15,432 nucleotides of DNA from an uncultured Collinsella sp. (GCA_958427145.1 CAUAAZ010000044.1:1-15432); one strand, 5' to 3'. Counted from the stretch's first letter, positions 6,995-14,816 are shown. Notes: generated by a model not told the origin, from the sequence alone. Program-made: numbers and translations.

Positions 6995-7955
6995 ATAAAA
7001 ATTCGCCGACTCGGTGGACTTCGGGTTCTAGGTCTACGTTGAATTGGTCTTTGACGGTTGTCTGGATGTGGCGGATGAGTTCGTCGACGTCGGCGGCGGT
7101 GGCGTGGTCGGCGTTGACGATGAAGCCGCAGTGCTTCTCGCTCACCTGCGCGCCGCCAACGGCGTGTCCTCGCAGGCCGGCATCCATGATGAGTTTGCCG
7201 GCAAAGTAACCCTCGGGGCGCTTGAAAGTGGAGCCGGCACTCGGCATGTCGAGCGGCTGCTTGTCCTCGCGGCGCTGGCGGTAGTCGTCCATGTCGGCCT
7301 TGATCATCGCGGCGTTGCCCGGGGCGAGATTGAAGGTGGCCGAAAGCACGATAAAGCCGTCATCGGCGATGCGGCTCTTTCGATAACCCAGGTTGAGCTC
7401 GTCGACATCGAACTCGATGATATTGCCGCTGCCGCGGGTGCCGTCGTCGAGCTGGCGAGCGGGTTTGTAGACGCGCACGGACTCCAGCACATCGGCCATG
7501 CAGGCACCGTAGGCACCGGCGTTCATGTAGCAGGCGCCGCCGACCGATCCGGGGATGCCCGAGATGGGCTCCATGCCGGTGAGACCGGCCTCGGCTGCCG
7601 CCGCGGCGACATCGGAAAGCAAGGCACCGGCTGCCGCCGTGACATGCGTGCCGTCGACCGTAATGTCGGAGAGGCCCTTGCTCAGCGCCACGACAACGCC
7701 GCGGATACCCTTGTCGCCGACGAGCAGGTCGGAGCCGTTGCCCACGATGGTGAGCGGCAGGTCGCAGCGATAACAGGTGTCGAGCGTGGCGACGAGGCCC
7801 CGCTCGGTATCGGGCGTGACAAAGACGTCGGCCGGGCCGCCGATCTTAAACGTGGTGTGCTCGCGCATGGGCTCGCTCATCAGCACGTTGTCCTCGCCGG
7901 CAACGCCAGCAAGCGCGCACAGCAGGTCCTCGTTAAAAAAGTCGTTCTCGTGCAT
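6993..7955 (-). CDS. murB: UDP-N-acetylenolpyruvoylglucosamine reductase (MurB)
   Basis: This FAD enzyme uses NADPH to reduce UDP-GlcNAc-enolpyruvate to UDP-MurNAc, the second committed step of peptidoglycan precursor synthesis, in the cytoplasm. The 320-residue product shows the N-terminal TTFKIGGPADVFV block, the FAD-binding GIPGSVGGACYMNAGAYG (about 133-150), the catalytic Ser242 in SAGSTFKRPEG, and a C-terminal LEPEV with the conserved Glu (about 310). The 'FAGKLIMDAGLRG..GGAQVSEKH' block is that of type II MurB. The frame extends up to a TTG at 8000. I place the start at the ATG at 7955 because it has AAGGCGG 8 nt upstream and because a -10 box (TATATT, minus strand 8004-7999) overlaps the TTG. 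It is divergent from the LacI gene and convergent with the hydrolase gene. Confidence 0.96.
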   Translation of the reverse strand: MHENDFFNEDLLCALAGVAGEDNVLMSEPMREHTTFKIGGPADVFVTPDTERGLVATLDTCYRCDLPLTIVGNGSDLLVGDKGIRGVVVALSKGLSDITVDGTHVTAAAGALLSDVAAAAAEAGLTGMEPISGIPGSVGGACYMNAGAYGACMADVLESVRVYKPARQLDDGTRGSGNIIEFDVDELNLGYRKSRIADDGFIVLSATFNLAPGNAAMIKADMDDYRQRREDKQPLDMPSAGSTFKRPEGYFAGKLIMDAGLRGHAVGGAQVSEKHCGFIVNADHATAADVDELIRHIQTTVKDQFNVDLEPEVHRVGEFL

Positions 7956-8138
7956 ACGAATATCCGCCTTTTGGTGGTCGTTGTCATCAATCGATTGCAA
8001 TATACCCCACCCGGACGGATTTGGTGCGCTGGCGGCGATAAAACAGCCGTCTACCGGATTGGTAAAGTGTTTATCACCGAGGTAGAGGGGTAGTCGCTAT
8101 ACTTTCAAGAGATTGCGCGTAAACCCGGAAGGAGCGAG
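7956..8138. promoter_or_regulatory. Divergent promoter region murB / LacI-family regulator
   Basis: On the minus strand TATATT (8004-7999) is a likely -10 for murB, about 37 nt from the predicted transcript start to its ATG. On the plus strand TATACT (8098-8103) is a likely -10 for the regulator gene, 35 nt before its start. Neither has a good -35, so both calls rest mainly on the -10 match and the position. Confidence 0.4.
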
Positions 8139-9167
8139 ATGGCCAACAAAGTCACCCTCAAGCAGATCGCCCAGGAGGTGGGGCTTTCCCCCTCGTCGGT
8201 CTCGCTTGTGCTCAATAATCGGCCCTGTCGCATCTCGGAAGAAAACCGCAAACTCATCAAGGAGGTCGCGGCGCGCAACCACTATGTTCCTAACCAGATT
8301 GCGCGTAGTTTGGTCATGCGCGAGTCGCGCACGCTGGGCCTTATCGTCCCTAACATCGAGAGCCGCTTTTTTGCCTCGCTCGCCGGTAGCCTGGAAAAGC
8401 GCTGCCGCGAGGATGGCTATGCGCTCTTCATTACCAGCTCGGGTGGAAGCGCCGATGACGATCTGGAGCTGCTGCGCCAGCTGGTGACGCGCGGCGTTGA
8501 TGGCGTCTTCCTGGTCGTGGGCGACGAGTTCTCCGACGACCGTGCCCTGCGCGAAGAAGTCAGCCACCTGCCCATCCCGGCCGTAATGGTCGACCGTGCC
8601 ATTGAAGGGCTCGAGTGCGATAAGGTGATGTTCGACCACGAGATGGGTGGCTACATGGCCACCCGCTATCTGATCGAGCAGGGCCACCGTCGCATTGCCT
8701 GCTTGGTTAACGCGCGCCGTTCCAATACGGGGCGTAAGCGACTTGCCGGCTATGAGCGCGCACTGCGCGAGGTTGGCTTGCCTATCGACGCGCGTTTGGA
8801 GTTTGAGAGCGAGTACTACATTCCGAGTGCCTACGAGGCCTCGGAGGCGGTACTCGCAACTGATGCCACTGCCGTGTTCGCAAGCTCGGATAACATTGCC
8901 CTTGGTTTGCTCAAGCGCCTGCACGAGATGGGGAAGAGCATTCCGGGCGATATTTCGGTCGTAAGCTATGACAACTCGGCGGCCGACGTTCTCTTTGAGC
9001 CGGCGCTGACCGCCATTGAGCAGGATCCTGGTGTCCTTGCGGAGCATGCTTTTGGCTGCATGTCCAAGCGTCTTGCCGGTAGGGGCGGTAGGCGTGCCGA
9101 AGAGGTCGTCCTGGAGCCGGCACTTATCGTTAAGGGCAGCGTGCTCGAACTTACCGAATGTAGCTAA
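8139..9167 (+). CDS. LacI-family transcriptional regulator
   Basis: This is a DNA-binding regulator with a sugar-sensing domain. Residues 6-27 (TLKQIAQEVGLSPSSVSLVLNN) are the classic LacI helix-turn-helix. A hinge helix follows (YVPNQIARSLVMRES, near residue 50-64), and from about residue 65 (TLGLIVPNIESRFFASLAGSLE) the protein is a periplasmic-binding-protein-like effector domain of the usual total length (342 residues). The start has a strong SD (GGAAGGAG) 4 nt upstream. It is a lone gene: murB is divergent and the small gene downstream is separated by 188 nt, so no target operon is adjacent on the same strand. It could regulate itself or distant sugar genes, for example the malQ-glgP unit; nothing in the sequence identifies its effector. 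Confidence 0.94.
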   Translation: MANKVTLKQIAQEVGLSPSSVSLVLNNRPCRISEENRKLIKEVAARNHYVPNQIARSLVMRESRTLGLIVPNIESRFFASLAGSLEKRCREDGYALFITSSGGSADDDLELLRQLVTRGVDGVFLVVGDEFSDDRALREEVSHLPIPAVMVDRAIEGLECDKVMFDHEMGGYMATRYLIEQGHRRIACLVNARRSNTGRKRLAGYERALREVGLPIDARLEFESEYYIPSAYEASEAVLATDATAVFASSDNIALGLLKRLHEMGKSIPGDISVVSYDNSAADVLFEPALTAIEQDPGVLAEHAFGCMSKRLAGRGGRRAEEVVLEPALIVKGSVLELTECS

Positions 9168-9355
9168 GCGTACTTGTTTGTTTGCATAGATTGCATGCGG
9201 AGTGTCCGCTATTTGCCGGCAGGCACCCCGGCCCTCGTCCGTGAACTCTTCCGCTGGGCGAGCTATAGACGCCGCGCACCGATAGGGTAAGGCGGCGGCT
9301 TGAAATTGGTGCTATATTCAGCTTGAGTTGTTTAATGCTAGTACGGGAGGCTGAT

Positions 9356-9844
9356 ATGGGGCTGTTCAAGAAGAAAAACCCGCAGGATGCCTTTGATCCC
9401 GATGTGTTTACCATCACGGATACGATTTTGGACCCGCCGCGGTTTACATTTTTGCCGGCTATCTACCAGGATGCCACGCGCCGCAAGTGGGCTGTGCATC
9501 AACGCGGTGGCGAGCCGAAGATTTTTGACTATGCGGACGTGTTGCAGTGCGAAGTAGCCGAGGCGGGCGATCCGGAGGCCGAAGAAGCGGTCTCTAAACA
9601 GGAATTTGCCCGGCGTATCCTGGCAAATCCTGCCAAGGCGGCGAAAATAAACGCTGCCAAGCGTAATATGTGTCTTGGTATGGGCGTTGTTGTGGCGGTT
9701 CAGACGGGAAAAGACGAGGTTTCCAAATTAGAGATTCCCGTTATGACCGACGAAGTCAAACGCGATTCAAGTCTATATAAGTCGTATCGGAATGTCGCCG
9801 AGAAGATCAAGGCCGAATTTGATGCCATGGGAGGGCTGACCTAA
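9356..9844 (+). CDS. Small hypothetical protein, PH-like
   Basis: I do not recognise a named gene. The 162-residue product begins with a short basic stretch (MGLFKKKN), lacks a signal peptide and membrane segments, and is mixed alpha/beta. The pattern 'PKIFDYADVLQCEV' in the first half and 'DSSLYKSYRNVAEKIKAEFDAM' at the end resembles PH-domain-like proteins of the DUF4428-type group, in which a strand motif like 'f-y-dI' precedes a C-terminal helix 'S-YK---A--I---L'. That resemblance is from memory. The ATG at 9356 is preferred over an in-frame start at 9323 because GGGAGG lies 5 nt before it. The first GntR gene begins 38 nt downstream with no terminator in between, so the two may be co-transcribed. 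Confidence 0.75.
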   Translation: MGLFKKKNPQDAFDPDVFTITDTILDPPRFTFLPAIYQDATRRKWAVHQRGGEPKIFDYADVLQCEVAEAGDPEAEEAVSKQEFARRILANPAKAAKINAAKRNMCLGMGVVVAVQTGKDEVSKLEIPVMTDEVKRDSSLYKSYRNVAEKIKAEFDAMGGLT

Positions 9845-9882
9845 TTTTGGCGGCATACGTGTCTGAATGAGGAGTCTGTGCA

Positions 9883-10650
9883 ATGGCAGGCGAATCTTAT
9901 GCAATTCCCCCCAAAGATCGTGCTGTTGAGGGAATTCTTTGGTATATCCAGCACCATCAGCTTGCCGGCGGCGATCGCCTGCCGGCCGAGCGCGTGCTGT
10001 GCGAAGAGATTGGCGTTTCGCGTACGGCGTTGCGTGCCGGTATCACGCGGCTTATCTCGTGTGGAACGCTCGAGAGCCGTCGCGGATCGGGCACGTATGT
10101 GTGTCCTCCCAAGCCGCTGAATATCTTCCAGGAAACGTATAGCTTTTCCGATGCTGTGCGGACTGCCGGCCTGCACCCCTCTTCTCGTCTGGTTTCCACC
10201 GGGACCATCGAGGCGGATGAGGCGCTTGCCGACAAGCTTGGGGTGGCTGTAGGCGCTCCCTTGCTCCGCATGCAGCGCGTTCGACTTATTGAGGGCGAGC
10301 CGGCGTCAATCGAGACCGCTCACGTTAACCTGTCCCTGTGCCCATCGCTTCCCGAGCACGATTTTGAGTGTGAGAGCCTTTACGATGTCTTGCTCAAAGA
10401 AGGTGGCGTGCGTGTTGAGCATGGACGTGAGCATATCTCCATCTCGCGTTTGAACGTCGAAGAGGCCGAGCTGCTCCAGCAAGAAGAGGGAACGCCGGTG
10501 TTCTATGAGAGCACGATCGAATTTGATAAGGACATGCGTTTTGTGGAGCATTGCAAATCGGTGATTTTGCCCACAAAGTTCCGCTTTGCCGATAACGGTG
10601 AAAAGAACGGCATGAGGAGCGTGGCAGGTGAACAATGGCTGAAACAGTAG
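9883..10650 (+). CDS. GntR/HutC-type regulator with UTRA domain (first of pair)
   Basis: This is a winged-helix regulator of sugar or amine catabolism. The N-terminal GntR domain spans about residues 12-75, including PAERVLCEEIGVSRTALRAG and the wing ending RRGSGTYV. The UTRA effector domain runs from about 90 to 235 and ends in a typical strand 'EHCKSVILPTKFRF'. UTRA domains of this family bind phosphorylated sugars or similar metabolites. GAGGAG lies 8 nt before the ATG. The 3' end overlaps the start of a second GntR/UTRA gene by 16 nt, so the two are very probably translationally coupled. The deglycase-PTS operon begins about 0.9 kb further on, which makes it the likely target. Confidence 0.94.
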   Translation: MAGESYAIPPKDRAVEGILWYIQHHQLAGGDRLPAERVLCEEIGVSRTALRAGITRLISCGTLESRRGSGTYVCPPKPLNIFQETYSFSDAVRTAGLHPSSRLVSTGTIEADEALADKLGVAVGAPLLRMQRVRLIEGEPASIETAHVNLSLCPSLPEHDFECESLYDVLLKEGGVRVEHGREHISISRLNVEEAELLQQEEGTPVFYESTIEFDKDMRFVEHCKSVILPTKFRFADNGEKNGMRSVAGEQWLKQ

Positions 10651-11348
10651 ATGCCACCCCGGTTTATATGCGCATTCGACGCCGCATCGAGGAGCGTATC
10701 GAGCGCGGTATATATCCCACGGGTTCCATGATTCCGTCCGAAAAAGACCTCGCCGAGGAATTTGGTACGACACGCTTGACCATCCGAAGCGCTGTCGATG
10801 AGCTGGTTCGGCGCGGGCAGATTCGCCGTGTTCGGGGAAAAGGTGCCTTTGTGGCGCAGAAAGTACCTGCTTTTTTTGAACGCACGGTCGGTTTCCGTGA
10901 ATCGGTCCGTGCTTCGGGCGGCGAGCCGTCCGTCCGTATTCTCGCGCGTTCCAAGCGTTATGCGGGGCCATATTACGCCGACCTGTTTGGCATCGCCGAG
11001 GACGACCTGCTCTATTCCGTTCGACGCCTGAACTGCATAAACGGTAGCCCCGTATCGATTGAGACGGCGCTGATTCCCTGCCTGCTGTTCCCAACCATCG
11101 AAGATATTGACGTGTCGGTCTTCAGTTTGTACGAGACCTATGAGATGCTGGGCCGAAAGCCAGTCATGGCACGGGAAAAGCTCGATATCGAAGCGCTGGG
11201 CGCACGAGATGCCGGCCTCCTTGGACTGGAACAGGGCGATCTTGTTTTGCTTTTGGAATGCGTGAGCTATGACGCGAGCGGTCAGGCTATCGAGTATGTA
11301 AAGTCCTTCAATCGTGGCGATACGGGCGGCTACACCTATACGTACTAG
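10635..11348 (+). CDS. GntR/HutC-type regulator with UTRA domain (second of pair)
   Basis: A paralogue of the preceding gene, 237 residues long. The GntR winged helix (about 9-75) contains PSEKDLAEEFGTTRLTIRSA and the wing RVRGKGAFVAQ. The UTRA domain follows and closes with 'AIEYVKSFNRGDTGGYTY', close to the C-terminal block of HutC-type regulators. The ATG lies inside the last codons of the upstream gene (16-nt overlap, different frame), with GGTGA just before it. The two proteins differ much in sequence, so this is not a recent duplication. It lies directly upstream of the deglycase-PTS operon, on the same strand, with a 193-nt gap that holds operator-like palindromes. It could form homodimers with its own ligand, or work together with its neighbour. 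Confidence 0.94.
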   Translation: MAETVDATPVYMRIRRRIEERIERGIYPTGSMIPSEKDLAEEFGTTRLTIRSAVDELVRRGQIRRVRGKGAFVAQKVPAFFERTVGFRESVRASGGEPSVRILARSKRYAGPYYADLFGIAEDDLLYSVRRLNCINGSPVSIETALIPCLLFPTIEDIDVSVFSLYETYEMLGRKPVMAREKLDIEALGARDAGLLGLEQGDLVLLLECVSYDASGQAIEYVKSFNRGDTGGYTYTY

Positions 11349-11541
11349 CTGGTATTCTGTGAATAACGGCTGGGAAACTAACCAGTTTTGATCGTTGGGT
11401 CAGCTGTATATACAACCTTACAGGGCTCAAAATCGACCGTTCGCCGATGGAGATAAATTAATCGACAAAGAGGTATCAAAAAGCCGTAACCTGTAACTGT
11501 GATTGGTATCAAATACTAATGATTTGTTACGAGGTGAGACG
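11349..11541 (+). promoter_or_regulatory. Control region of the deglycase-PTS operon
   Basis: This 193-nt gap holds no gene and is AT-richer than its surroundings. It holds a perfect 10-bp palindrome TGTATATACA (11405-11414) and an inverted repeat ATTGGTAT-CAA-ATACTAAT (11502-11520, one mismatch in 8-bp arms). Both have the look of GntR/HutC operators (GTAT..ATAC). The 9-mer GGTATCAAA occurs twice, at 11472 and 11505, 33 nt apart. A weak promoter, TTTTGA (11386-11391) with TATACA (11409-11414) and a 17-nt spacer, would have the first palindrome on its -10 and the second in the leader. The first SIS gene has a strong SD, GAGGTGAG at 11531-11538. Confidence 0.5.
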
Positions 11542-12657
11542 ATGAAGATGCTCGATTACGTTCAGCTTGCCCATGTGCGTATGGGGGAGAACCTCGAGCG
11601 TTCGTCTGAGCTGGTAGCGCAGCTCGTTGATATTTTCCAGTCCGGTTCTTTTGACGCGCTGCGCATCGTTGCTTCGGGTTCGTCGCGCCATGCCGCCGAT
11701 TGCGCCCGCGATTACCTGCAAGATGCCCTGCAAATGCAGGTGTCCGTTGTGACGCCCGAGGCCTTCGTCGATTTTGAACACACCTATCCGCAGCATGTGC
11801 TCAACATTGCCGTTTCGCAGAGTGGCTATTCGACCAATACGATTGCGGCGCTCGATTACATGCGCGCACACGATATGGCTGCAGTTGCGCTCACGGCAAA
11901 CGTCGAGGCACCCATCAAGGAACACGCTGACATCGTTCTTGACTACGGTGTGGGCGTCGAGTCGGTGGACTTTGTGACTCTGGGCGTCGAGGTGCTCGTT
12001 GAGTACCTGGTGCTCTTTGGCATTTACGGCGGTCAGGCGCGCGGAACGATTGACGCCAAGGGCGTTGCCCAGCGTCTTGACGACCTGCGCGAGGCTATCC
12101 ATGCCAATGCCGTGATGTGCAAGACCGCCGAGGCATATGTCCAAGACCACATGCTCGAGCTTTCTGAGCACACGCCCGCCATGGTCGTCGGCAACGGCCC
12201 CAACTATGGCGTTGCCGAAGAGGCGGCCCTCAAGCTGAGCGAGACCATCAAGATTCCTGCCATGCATCACGAAGGCGAGGAGTTCGTCCACGGTCCCGAG
12301 ATGCAGATCGTTCCGGGCTATCTGGTGTTTATCGTCGACGATCCGCAGGGGTCGGAGCGTCTTGCGAATATCGCTGATGCGCTATCGAACGTTACGACAA
12401 AAACGGTGCTGCTCACGGCCCATCCCAAGGGTAGGGCTCACGAGGTTGCGGTGCCTCAGGTGGCTCCGCTGCTCAGCGCAATTCCCAATCTTGTGTTCTT
12501 CCAGACGATTGCGGCCATGATAGCCGAGCGTCTGAAGTCATGGGACGTGCACCCGTATCTTGATGCTGTCTCCAAGCAAATGGAGGTCAAGGCAGAGGGC
12601 TACGAAGAGTCAGTCAATGCGCTTAAGGCCAAAGCGGCCGAGTGTTACGGAATGTAA
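11542..12657 (+). CDS. Double-SIS sugar-phosphate deglycase/isomerase (GfrE-like candidate)
   Basis: This is a GlmS-isomerase-like protein without the glutaminase domain (371 residues). SIS 1 (about 36-165) has VASGSSRHAADCARDYL and the phosphate-binding SQSGYSTNT (92-100). SIS 2 (about 200-335) has GNGPNYGVAEEAALKLSE and HHEGEEFVHGPE. Glu234 and His250 keep the 16-residue spacing of the catalytic Glu/His pair in GlmS and in FraB/FrlB deglycases. It is first in an operon with an FrlB-like enzyme and PTS subunits, which fits a glucoselysine-6-phosphate deglycase (GfrE role); an AgaS-like amino-sugar isomerase/deaminase is the main alternative. Start: ATG at 11542 with GAGGTGAG upstream; the frame stays open to a TTG at 11503, which has no SD. 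The next gene begins 60 nt later. Confidence 0.88.
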   Translation: MKMLDYVQLAHVRMGENLERSSELVAQLVDIFQSGSFDALRIVASGSSRHAADCARDYLQDALQMQVSVVTPEAFVDFEHTYPQHVLNIAVSQSGYSTNTIAALDYMRAHDMAAVALTANVEAPIKEHADIVLDYGVGVESVDFVTLGVEVLVEYLVLFGIYGGQARGTIDAKGVAQRLDDLREAIHANAVMCKTAEAYVQDHMLELSEHTPAMVVGNGPNYGVAEEAALKLSETIKIPAMHHEGEEFVHGPEMQIVPGYLVFIVDDPQGSERLANIADALSNVTTKTVLLTAHPKGRAHEVAVPQVAPLLSAIPNLVFFQTIAAMIAERLKSWDVHPYLDAVSKQMEVKAEGYEESVNALKAKAAECYGM

Positions 12658-12717
12658 GCGGGTTTTGATGCCCGTTGGCATGGGGGATGTGGAAACAACC
12701 CCAGAAAGGAGAGACAA

Positions 12718-13779
12718 ATGAAGGAAACCGAGAAGATCGAGATCATGCATTTCGACCAGGAGGGCTATCTCGAGGACGGCAAGGCGCTCTACGAGACCGG
12801 CAAGAAGATGACCGCGCTCGCCGACAAGGTCGCCGACGAGGGCTACGACGCCGTGTTCCTGATGGGCGTCGGCGGCACCTGGGACGAGCTCATGCAGCTT
12901 GAGTACCTCATGAACAAGTTCGGCGACCGCGACCTCGAGGTCTACCTGATCCACGCCGCCGAGTGGAACGTCTCCGGCCACAAGCGCATGACCGAGAAGT
13001 CCGTCGTGCTCACCGCCTCCGAGTCCGGCACCACCCCCGAGGTCCTCGAGGCCGTCAAGAAGATGAAGGGCATGGGCGTGCGCGTCTACGCCATGACCAA
13101 GCCCGAGGGCCCCATCGGCCAGGCTGTGGGCGCCGAGAACTGCGTCGCCATGGCTTCTGACCATGGTTCGGGCGGCTGCGAGAAGGGCTACTACCTCGCC
13201 GACTGCTTCGGCCTGCGCCTGCTCAACCGCCGTGGCTGCTTCCCCAAGTTCGATCTGTTTATCGAGCAGACCAAGGATATCTGGAAGGACATGCTCGACA
13301 TCCGCAAGCGCTTCGAGCCGCGCGCCGAGGAGCTCGCCAAGAAGTACGCCCTGGCCCCCTACACCATGTTCATCGGCTCCGGCGCCCTGTGGGGCGAGAC
13401 GATCCTGTTCTCGATGTGCATCCTTGAGGAGATGCAGTGGAAGCGCACCCGCTACATCACCTCGGCCGACTTCTTCCACGGCACCCTCGAGCTCGTGGAG
13501 CCCGGCGTCCCGGTCTTCCTGTTCATGGGCGAGGACGAGAACCGCAAGCTCGACGAGCGCGTCCGCGCCTTCCTGACCCGCGGCGTGACCGGCGACACCG
13601 ACATCAACATCATCGACACCGCCGAGTTCGCGATCCCCGGCCTTGACGACGAGTTCCGCGTCATCGTCTCCCCGTGGATTCTGACGGTGCTCGTGACCGA
13701 CCGCCTGGCTCGCTACTACGAGACGGTCACCAAGCACAACCTCAAGTATCGTCGCTACTATCACCAGTTCGACTACTAA
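12718..13779 (+). CDS. frlB: Fructoselysine-6-phosphate deglycase family protein (FrlB/GfrF-like)
   Basis: This enzyme family cleaves fructoselysine-6-phosphate (or a related Amadori phosphate) to glucose-6-phosphate and the free amino acid. The 353-residue product has SIS motifs MGVGGTWDELMQ (49-60) and TASESGTTPEVLEAVK (99-114). The C-terminal half resembles E. coli FrlB as I recall it: HGTLELVEPGVPVFLFMGEDENR against HGPLEIVEPGVPFLFLLGNDESR, and an ending with RRYY near the C-terminus. Glu238 and His254 reproduce the E-x15-H pair that is catalytic in the related FraB. The residue three before His254 is Asp where FrlB has Glu. The SD AAAGGAG lies about 6 nt before the ATG. Codons are almost all G/C-ending, more strongly than in neighbouring genes, which suggests high expression. 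The exact Amadori substrate is inferred, not shown. Confidence 0.9.
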   Translation: MKETEKIEIMHFDQEGYLEDGKALYETGKKMTALADKVADEGYDAVFLMGVGGTWDELMQLEYLMNKFGDRDLEVYLIHAAEWNVSGHKRMTEKSVVLTASESGTTPEVLEAVKKMKGMGVRVYAMTKPEGPIGQAVGAENCVAMASDHGSGGCEKGYYLADCFGLRLLNRRGCFPKFDLFIEQTKDIWKDMLDIRKRFEPRAEELAKKYALAPYTMFIGSGALWGETILFSMCILEEMQWKRTRYITSADFFHGTLELVEPGVPVFLFMGEDENRKLDERVRAFLTRGVTGDTDINIIDTAEFAIPGLDDEFRVIVSPWILTVLVTDRLARYYETVTKHNLKYRRYYHQFDY

Positions 13780-13825
13780 AGAAAACGGGTGCGGGAACGT
13801 GCCGGGCTATTGAGAGGAACACAGA

Positions 13826-14245
13826 ATGAGACAGTACATCATCGCCAGCCATGCGCACTTCGCCACCGGCATCAAGGAGAGCGTCGAGCTGCTCTCGGGC
13901 GCTCGCGACAACGTCCACGATCTTTCGATGTTCGTCGATGGCCGCATGGACGTGGCCGAGGAGGCCCAAAAACTGCTGGCAGGCATGTCTGCCGACGATG
14001 ATGTCGTTGTCTGCACCGACCTCTTTGGCGGTAGCGTTAACAACGAGTTCACCAAGATCGTCCAGACGCGTCCCCGCACGTACCTCGTTACCAACATGAA
14101 CCTTCCTCTGCTCATCCAGCTGCTGTTCTCTGACGAGTCGGCGCCGGTTGAGGAGACGATTCGCGCCATCGTCGCTGCGGACGATACGCGCGTGAAGTTT
14201 GTCAACGATCTTTTGGTCGATGACGAGGAGGAGGAAGAGTTCTAA
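13826..14245 (+). CDS. PTS mannose-family EIIA component
   Basis: This is a soluble phosphocarrier that takes phosphate from HPr and hands it to EIIB. The 139-residue protein is a single-domain EIIA-Man. His9 in 'IIASHAHFATGIKES' aligns with the phosphorylated His10 of E. coli EIIAB-Man, and the second block 'CTDLFGGSVNNEF' (about 63-75) is also typical. The C-terminus is an acidic tail of Asp and Glu. EIIA and EIIB are separate proteins here, unlike the fused E. coli ManX. It begins 46 nt after the deglycase gene with a fair SD (GAGGAA). It would correspond to GfrA in a gfr-type operon. Confidence 0.94.
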   Translation: MRQYIIASHAHFATGIKESVELLSGARDNVHDLSMFVDGRMDVAEEAQKLLAGMSADDDVVVCTDLFGGSVNNEFTKIVQTRPRTYLVTNMNLPLLIQLLFSDESAPVEETIRAIVAADDTRVKFVNDLLVDDEEEEEF

Positions 14246-14302
14246 TCCGCAGCACCTACTGACACGCCGCATGACGGCACAAGACCTTTGGGGGGTCACA
14301 TT

Positions 14303-14785
14303 ATGATTCAGCTACTTCGCGTTGACCATCGCCTGCTTCATGGCCAGGTCGCAGTTTCCTGGGTTCAGGGCCTTGGCTCCAACTGCATCTTCTGCGTGGG
14401 CGATAAGGTCGCTAACGACCCGGTGTGGAAGACGACGCTCAAGATGGGCAAGCCTGCCGGCTGCAAGCTCGTCATCAAAGATATGGAGCATGCAATCGAA
14501 GCTATCAACTCGGGCGTGACCGACAAGTACAAGATGATCATCTGCGTCGCCACTATCGCTGAGGCAAAGCAGCTTGTTGAGGGCTGCCCGCAGATCAAGT
14601 CGGTCAACCTGGGCAACACCAAGCCCAAGGACGAGAAGCGTCCCGACGCTCGTCAGGTCTCTCGTCAGATCTTCCTGACCGCGGCCGAGGAAGCCGATGT
14701 GCGCGAGATGCTGGATCGTGGCGTTGAGGTCGAGATTCGACCCCTGGCCGATGACCCCAAGGTCGACTGCGCCAGCGTGCTCTAG
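14303..14785 (+). CDS. PTS mannose/sorbose-family EIIB component
   Basis: This cytoplasmic subunit phosphorylates the sugar at position 6 as it is brought in by EIIC and EIID. The 160-residue protein begins with the EIIB-Man signature RVDHRLLHGQVAVSW, with phospho-histidine His13. The later 'VNLGNTKPKDEKRPDAR' and 'LTAAEEADVREMLDRGVEVEIRPLADD' blocks are usual for the family, and the length is normal. The frame reaches up to a TTG at 14288, but the ATG at 14303 has GGGGGG 7 nt upstream and leaves the canonical N-terminus. It lies 57 nt after the EIIA gene. In this family EIIB carries part of the substrate specificity, though the residues do not by themselves identify the sugar. Confidence 0.95.
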   Translation: MIQLLRVDHRLLHGQVAVSWVQGLGSNCIFCVGDKVANDPVWKTTLKMGKPAGCKLVIKDMEHAIEAINSGVTDKYKMIICVATIAEAKQLVEGCPQIKSVNLGNTKPKDEKRPDARQVSRQIFLTAAEEADVREMLDRGVEVEIRPLADDPKVDCASVL

Positions 14786-14796
14786 GCGTTCAATTT

Positions 14797-14816
14797 CGAA
14801 GAGTCTGAGCTCTTCG
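14797..14816 (+). promoter_or_regulatory. Intercistronic hairpin between EIIB and EIIC genes
   Basis: CGAAGAG (14797-14803) and CTCTTCG (14810-14816) form a perfect 7-bp stem with a 6-nt loop. No T-run follows, so it is not a terminator. It lies 28 nt before the EIIC start and could mark an RNA-processing site, or protect the upstream mRNA so that soluble subunits are made in excess over membrane subunits. Confidence 0.4.

Noticed and set aside
8061..8078. Possible operator GGTAAAGTGTTTATCACC upstream of the LacI-family gene
   Set aside because: Only about four of nine positions are symmetric when the arms are aligned, and it lacks the central CG common in LacI operators.
7044..8093. 349-codon open frame opposite murB
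   Set aside because: murB is complete with all catalytic motifs; the opposite frame is a shadow.
8097..9047. 316-codon open frame opposite the LacI-family gene
   Set aside because: The plus strand holds a full LacI protein with helix-turn-helix and a strong SD; the opposite frame has no recognisable domain.
9168..9355. Terminator after the LacI-family gene
   Set aside because: Short GC-rich inverted pieces exist, but I found no stem followed by a T-run. A promoter for the next gene is also not clear.
12610..13764. Long open frame on the minus strand opposite the FrlB-like gene
   Set aside because: It mirrors a gene with G/C-ending codons, has a low-complexity Val/Leu/Gly/Ala/Asp composition, no SD and no family motifs. 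It is a shadow frame.
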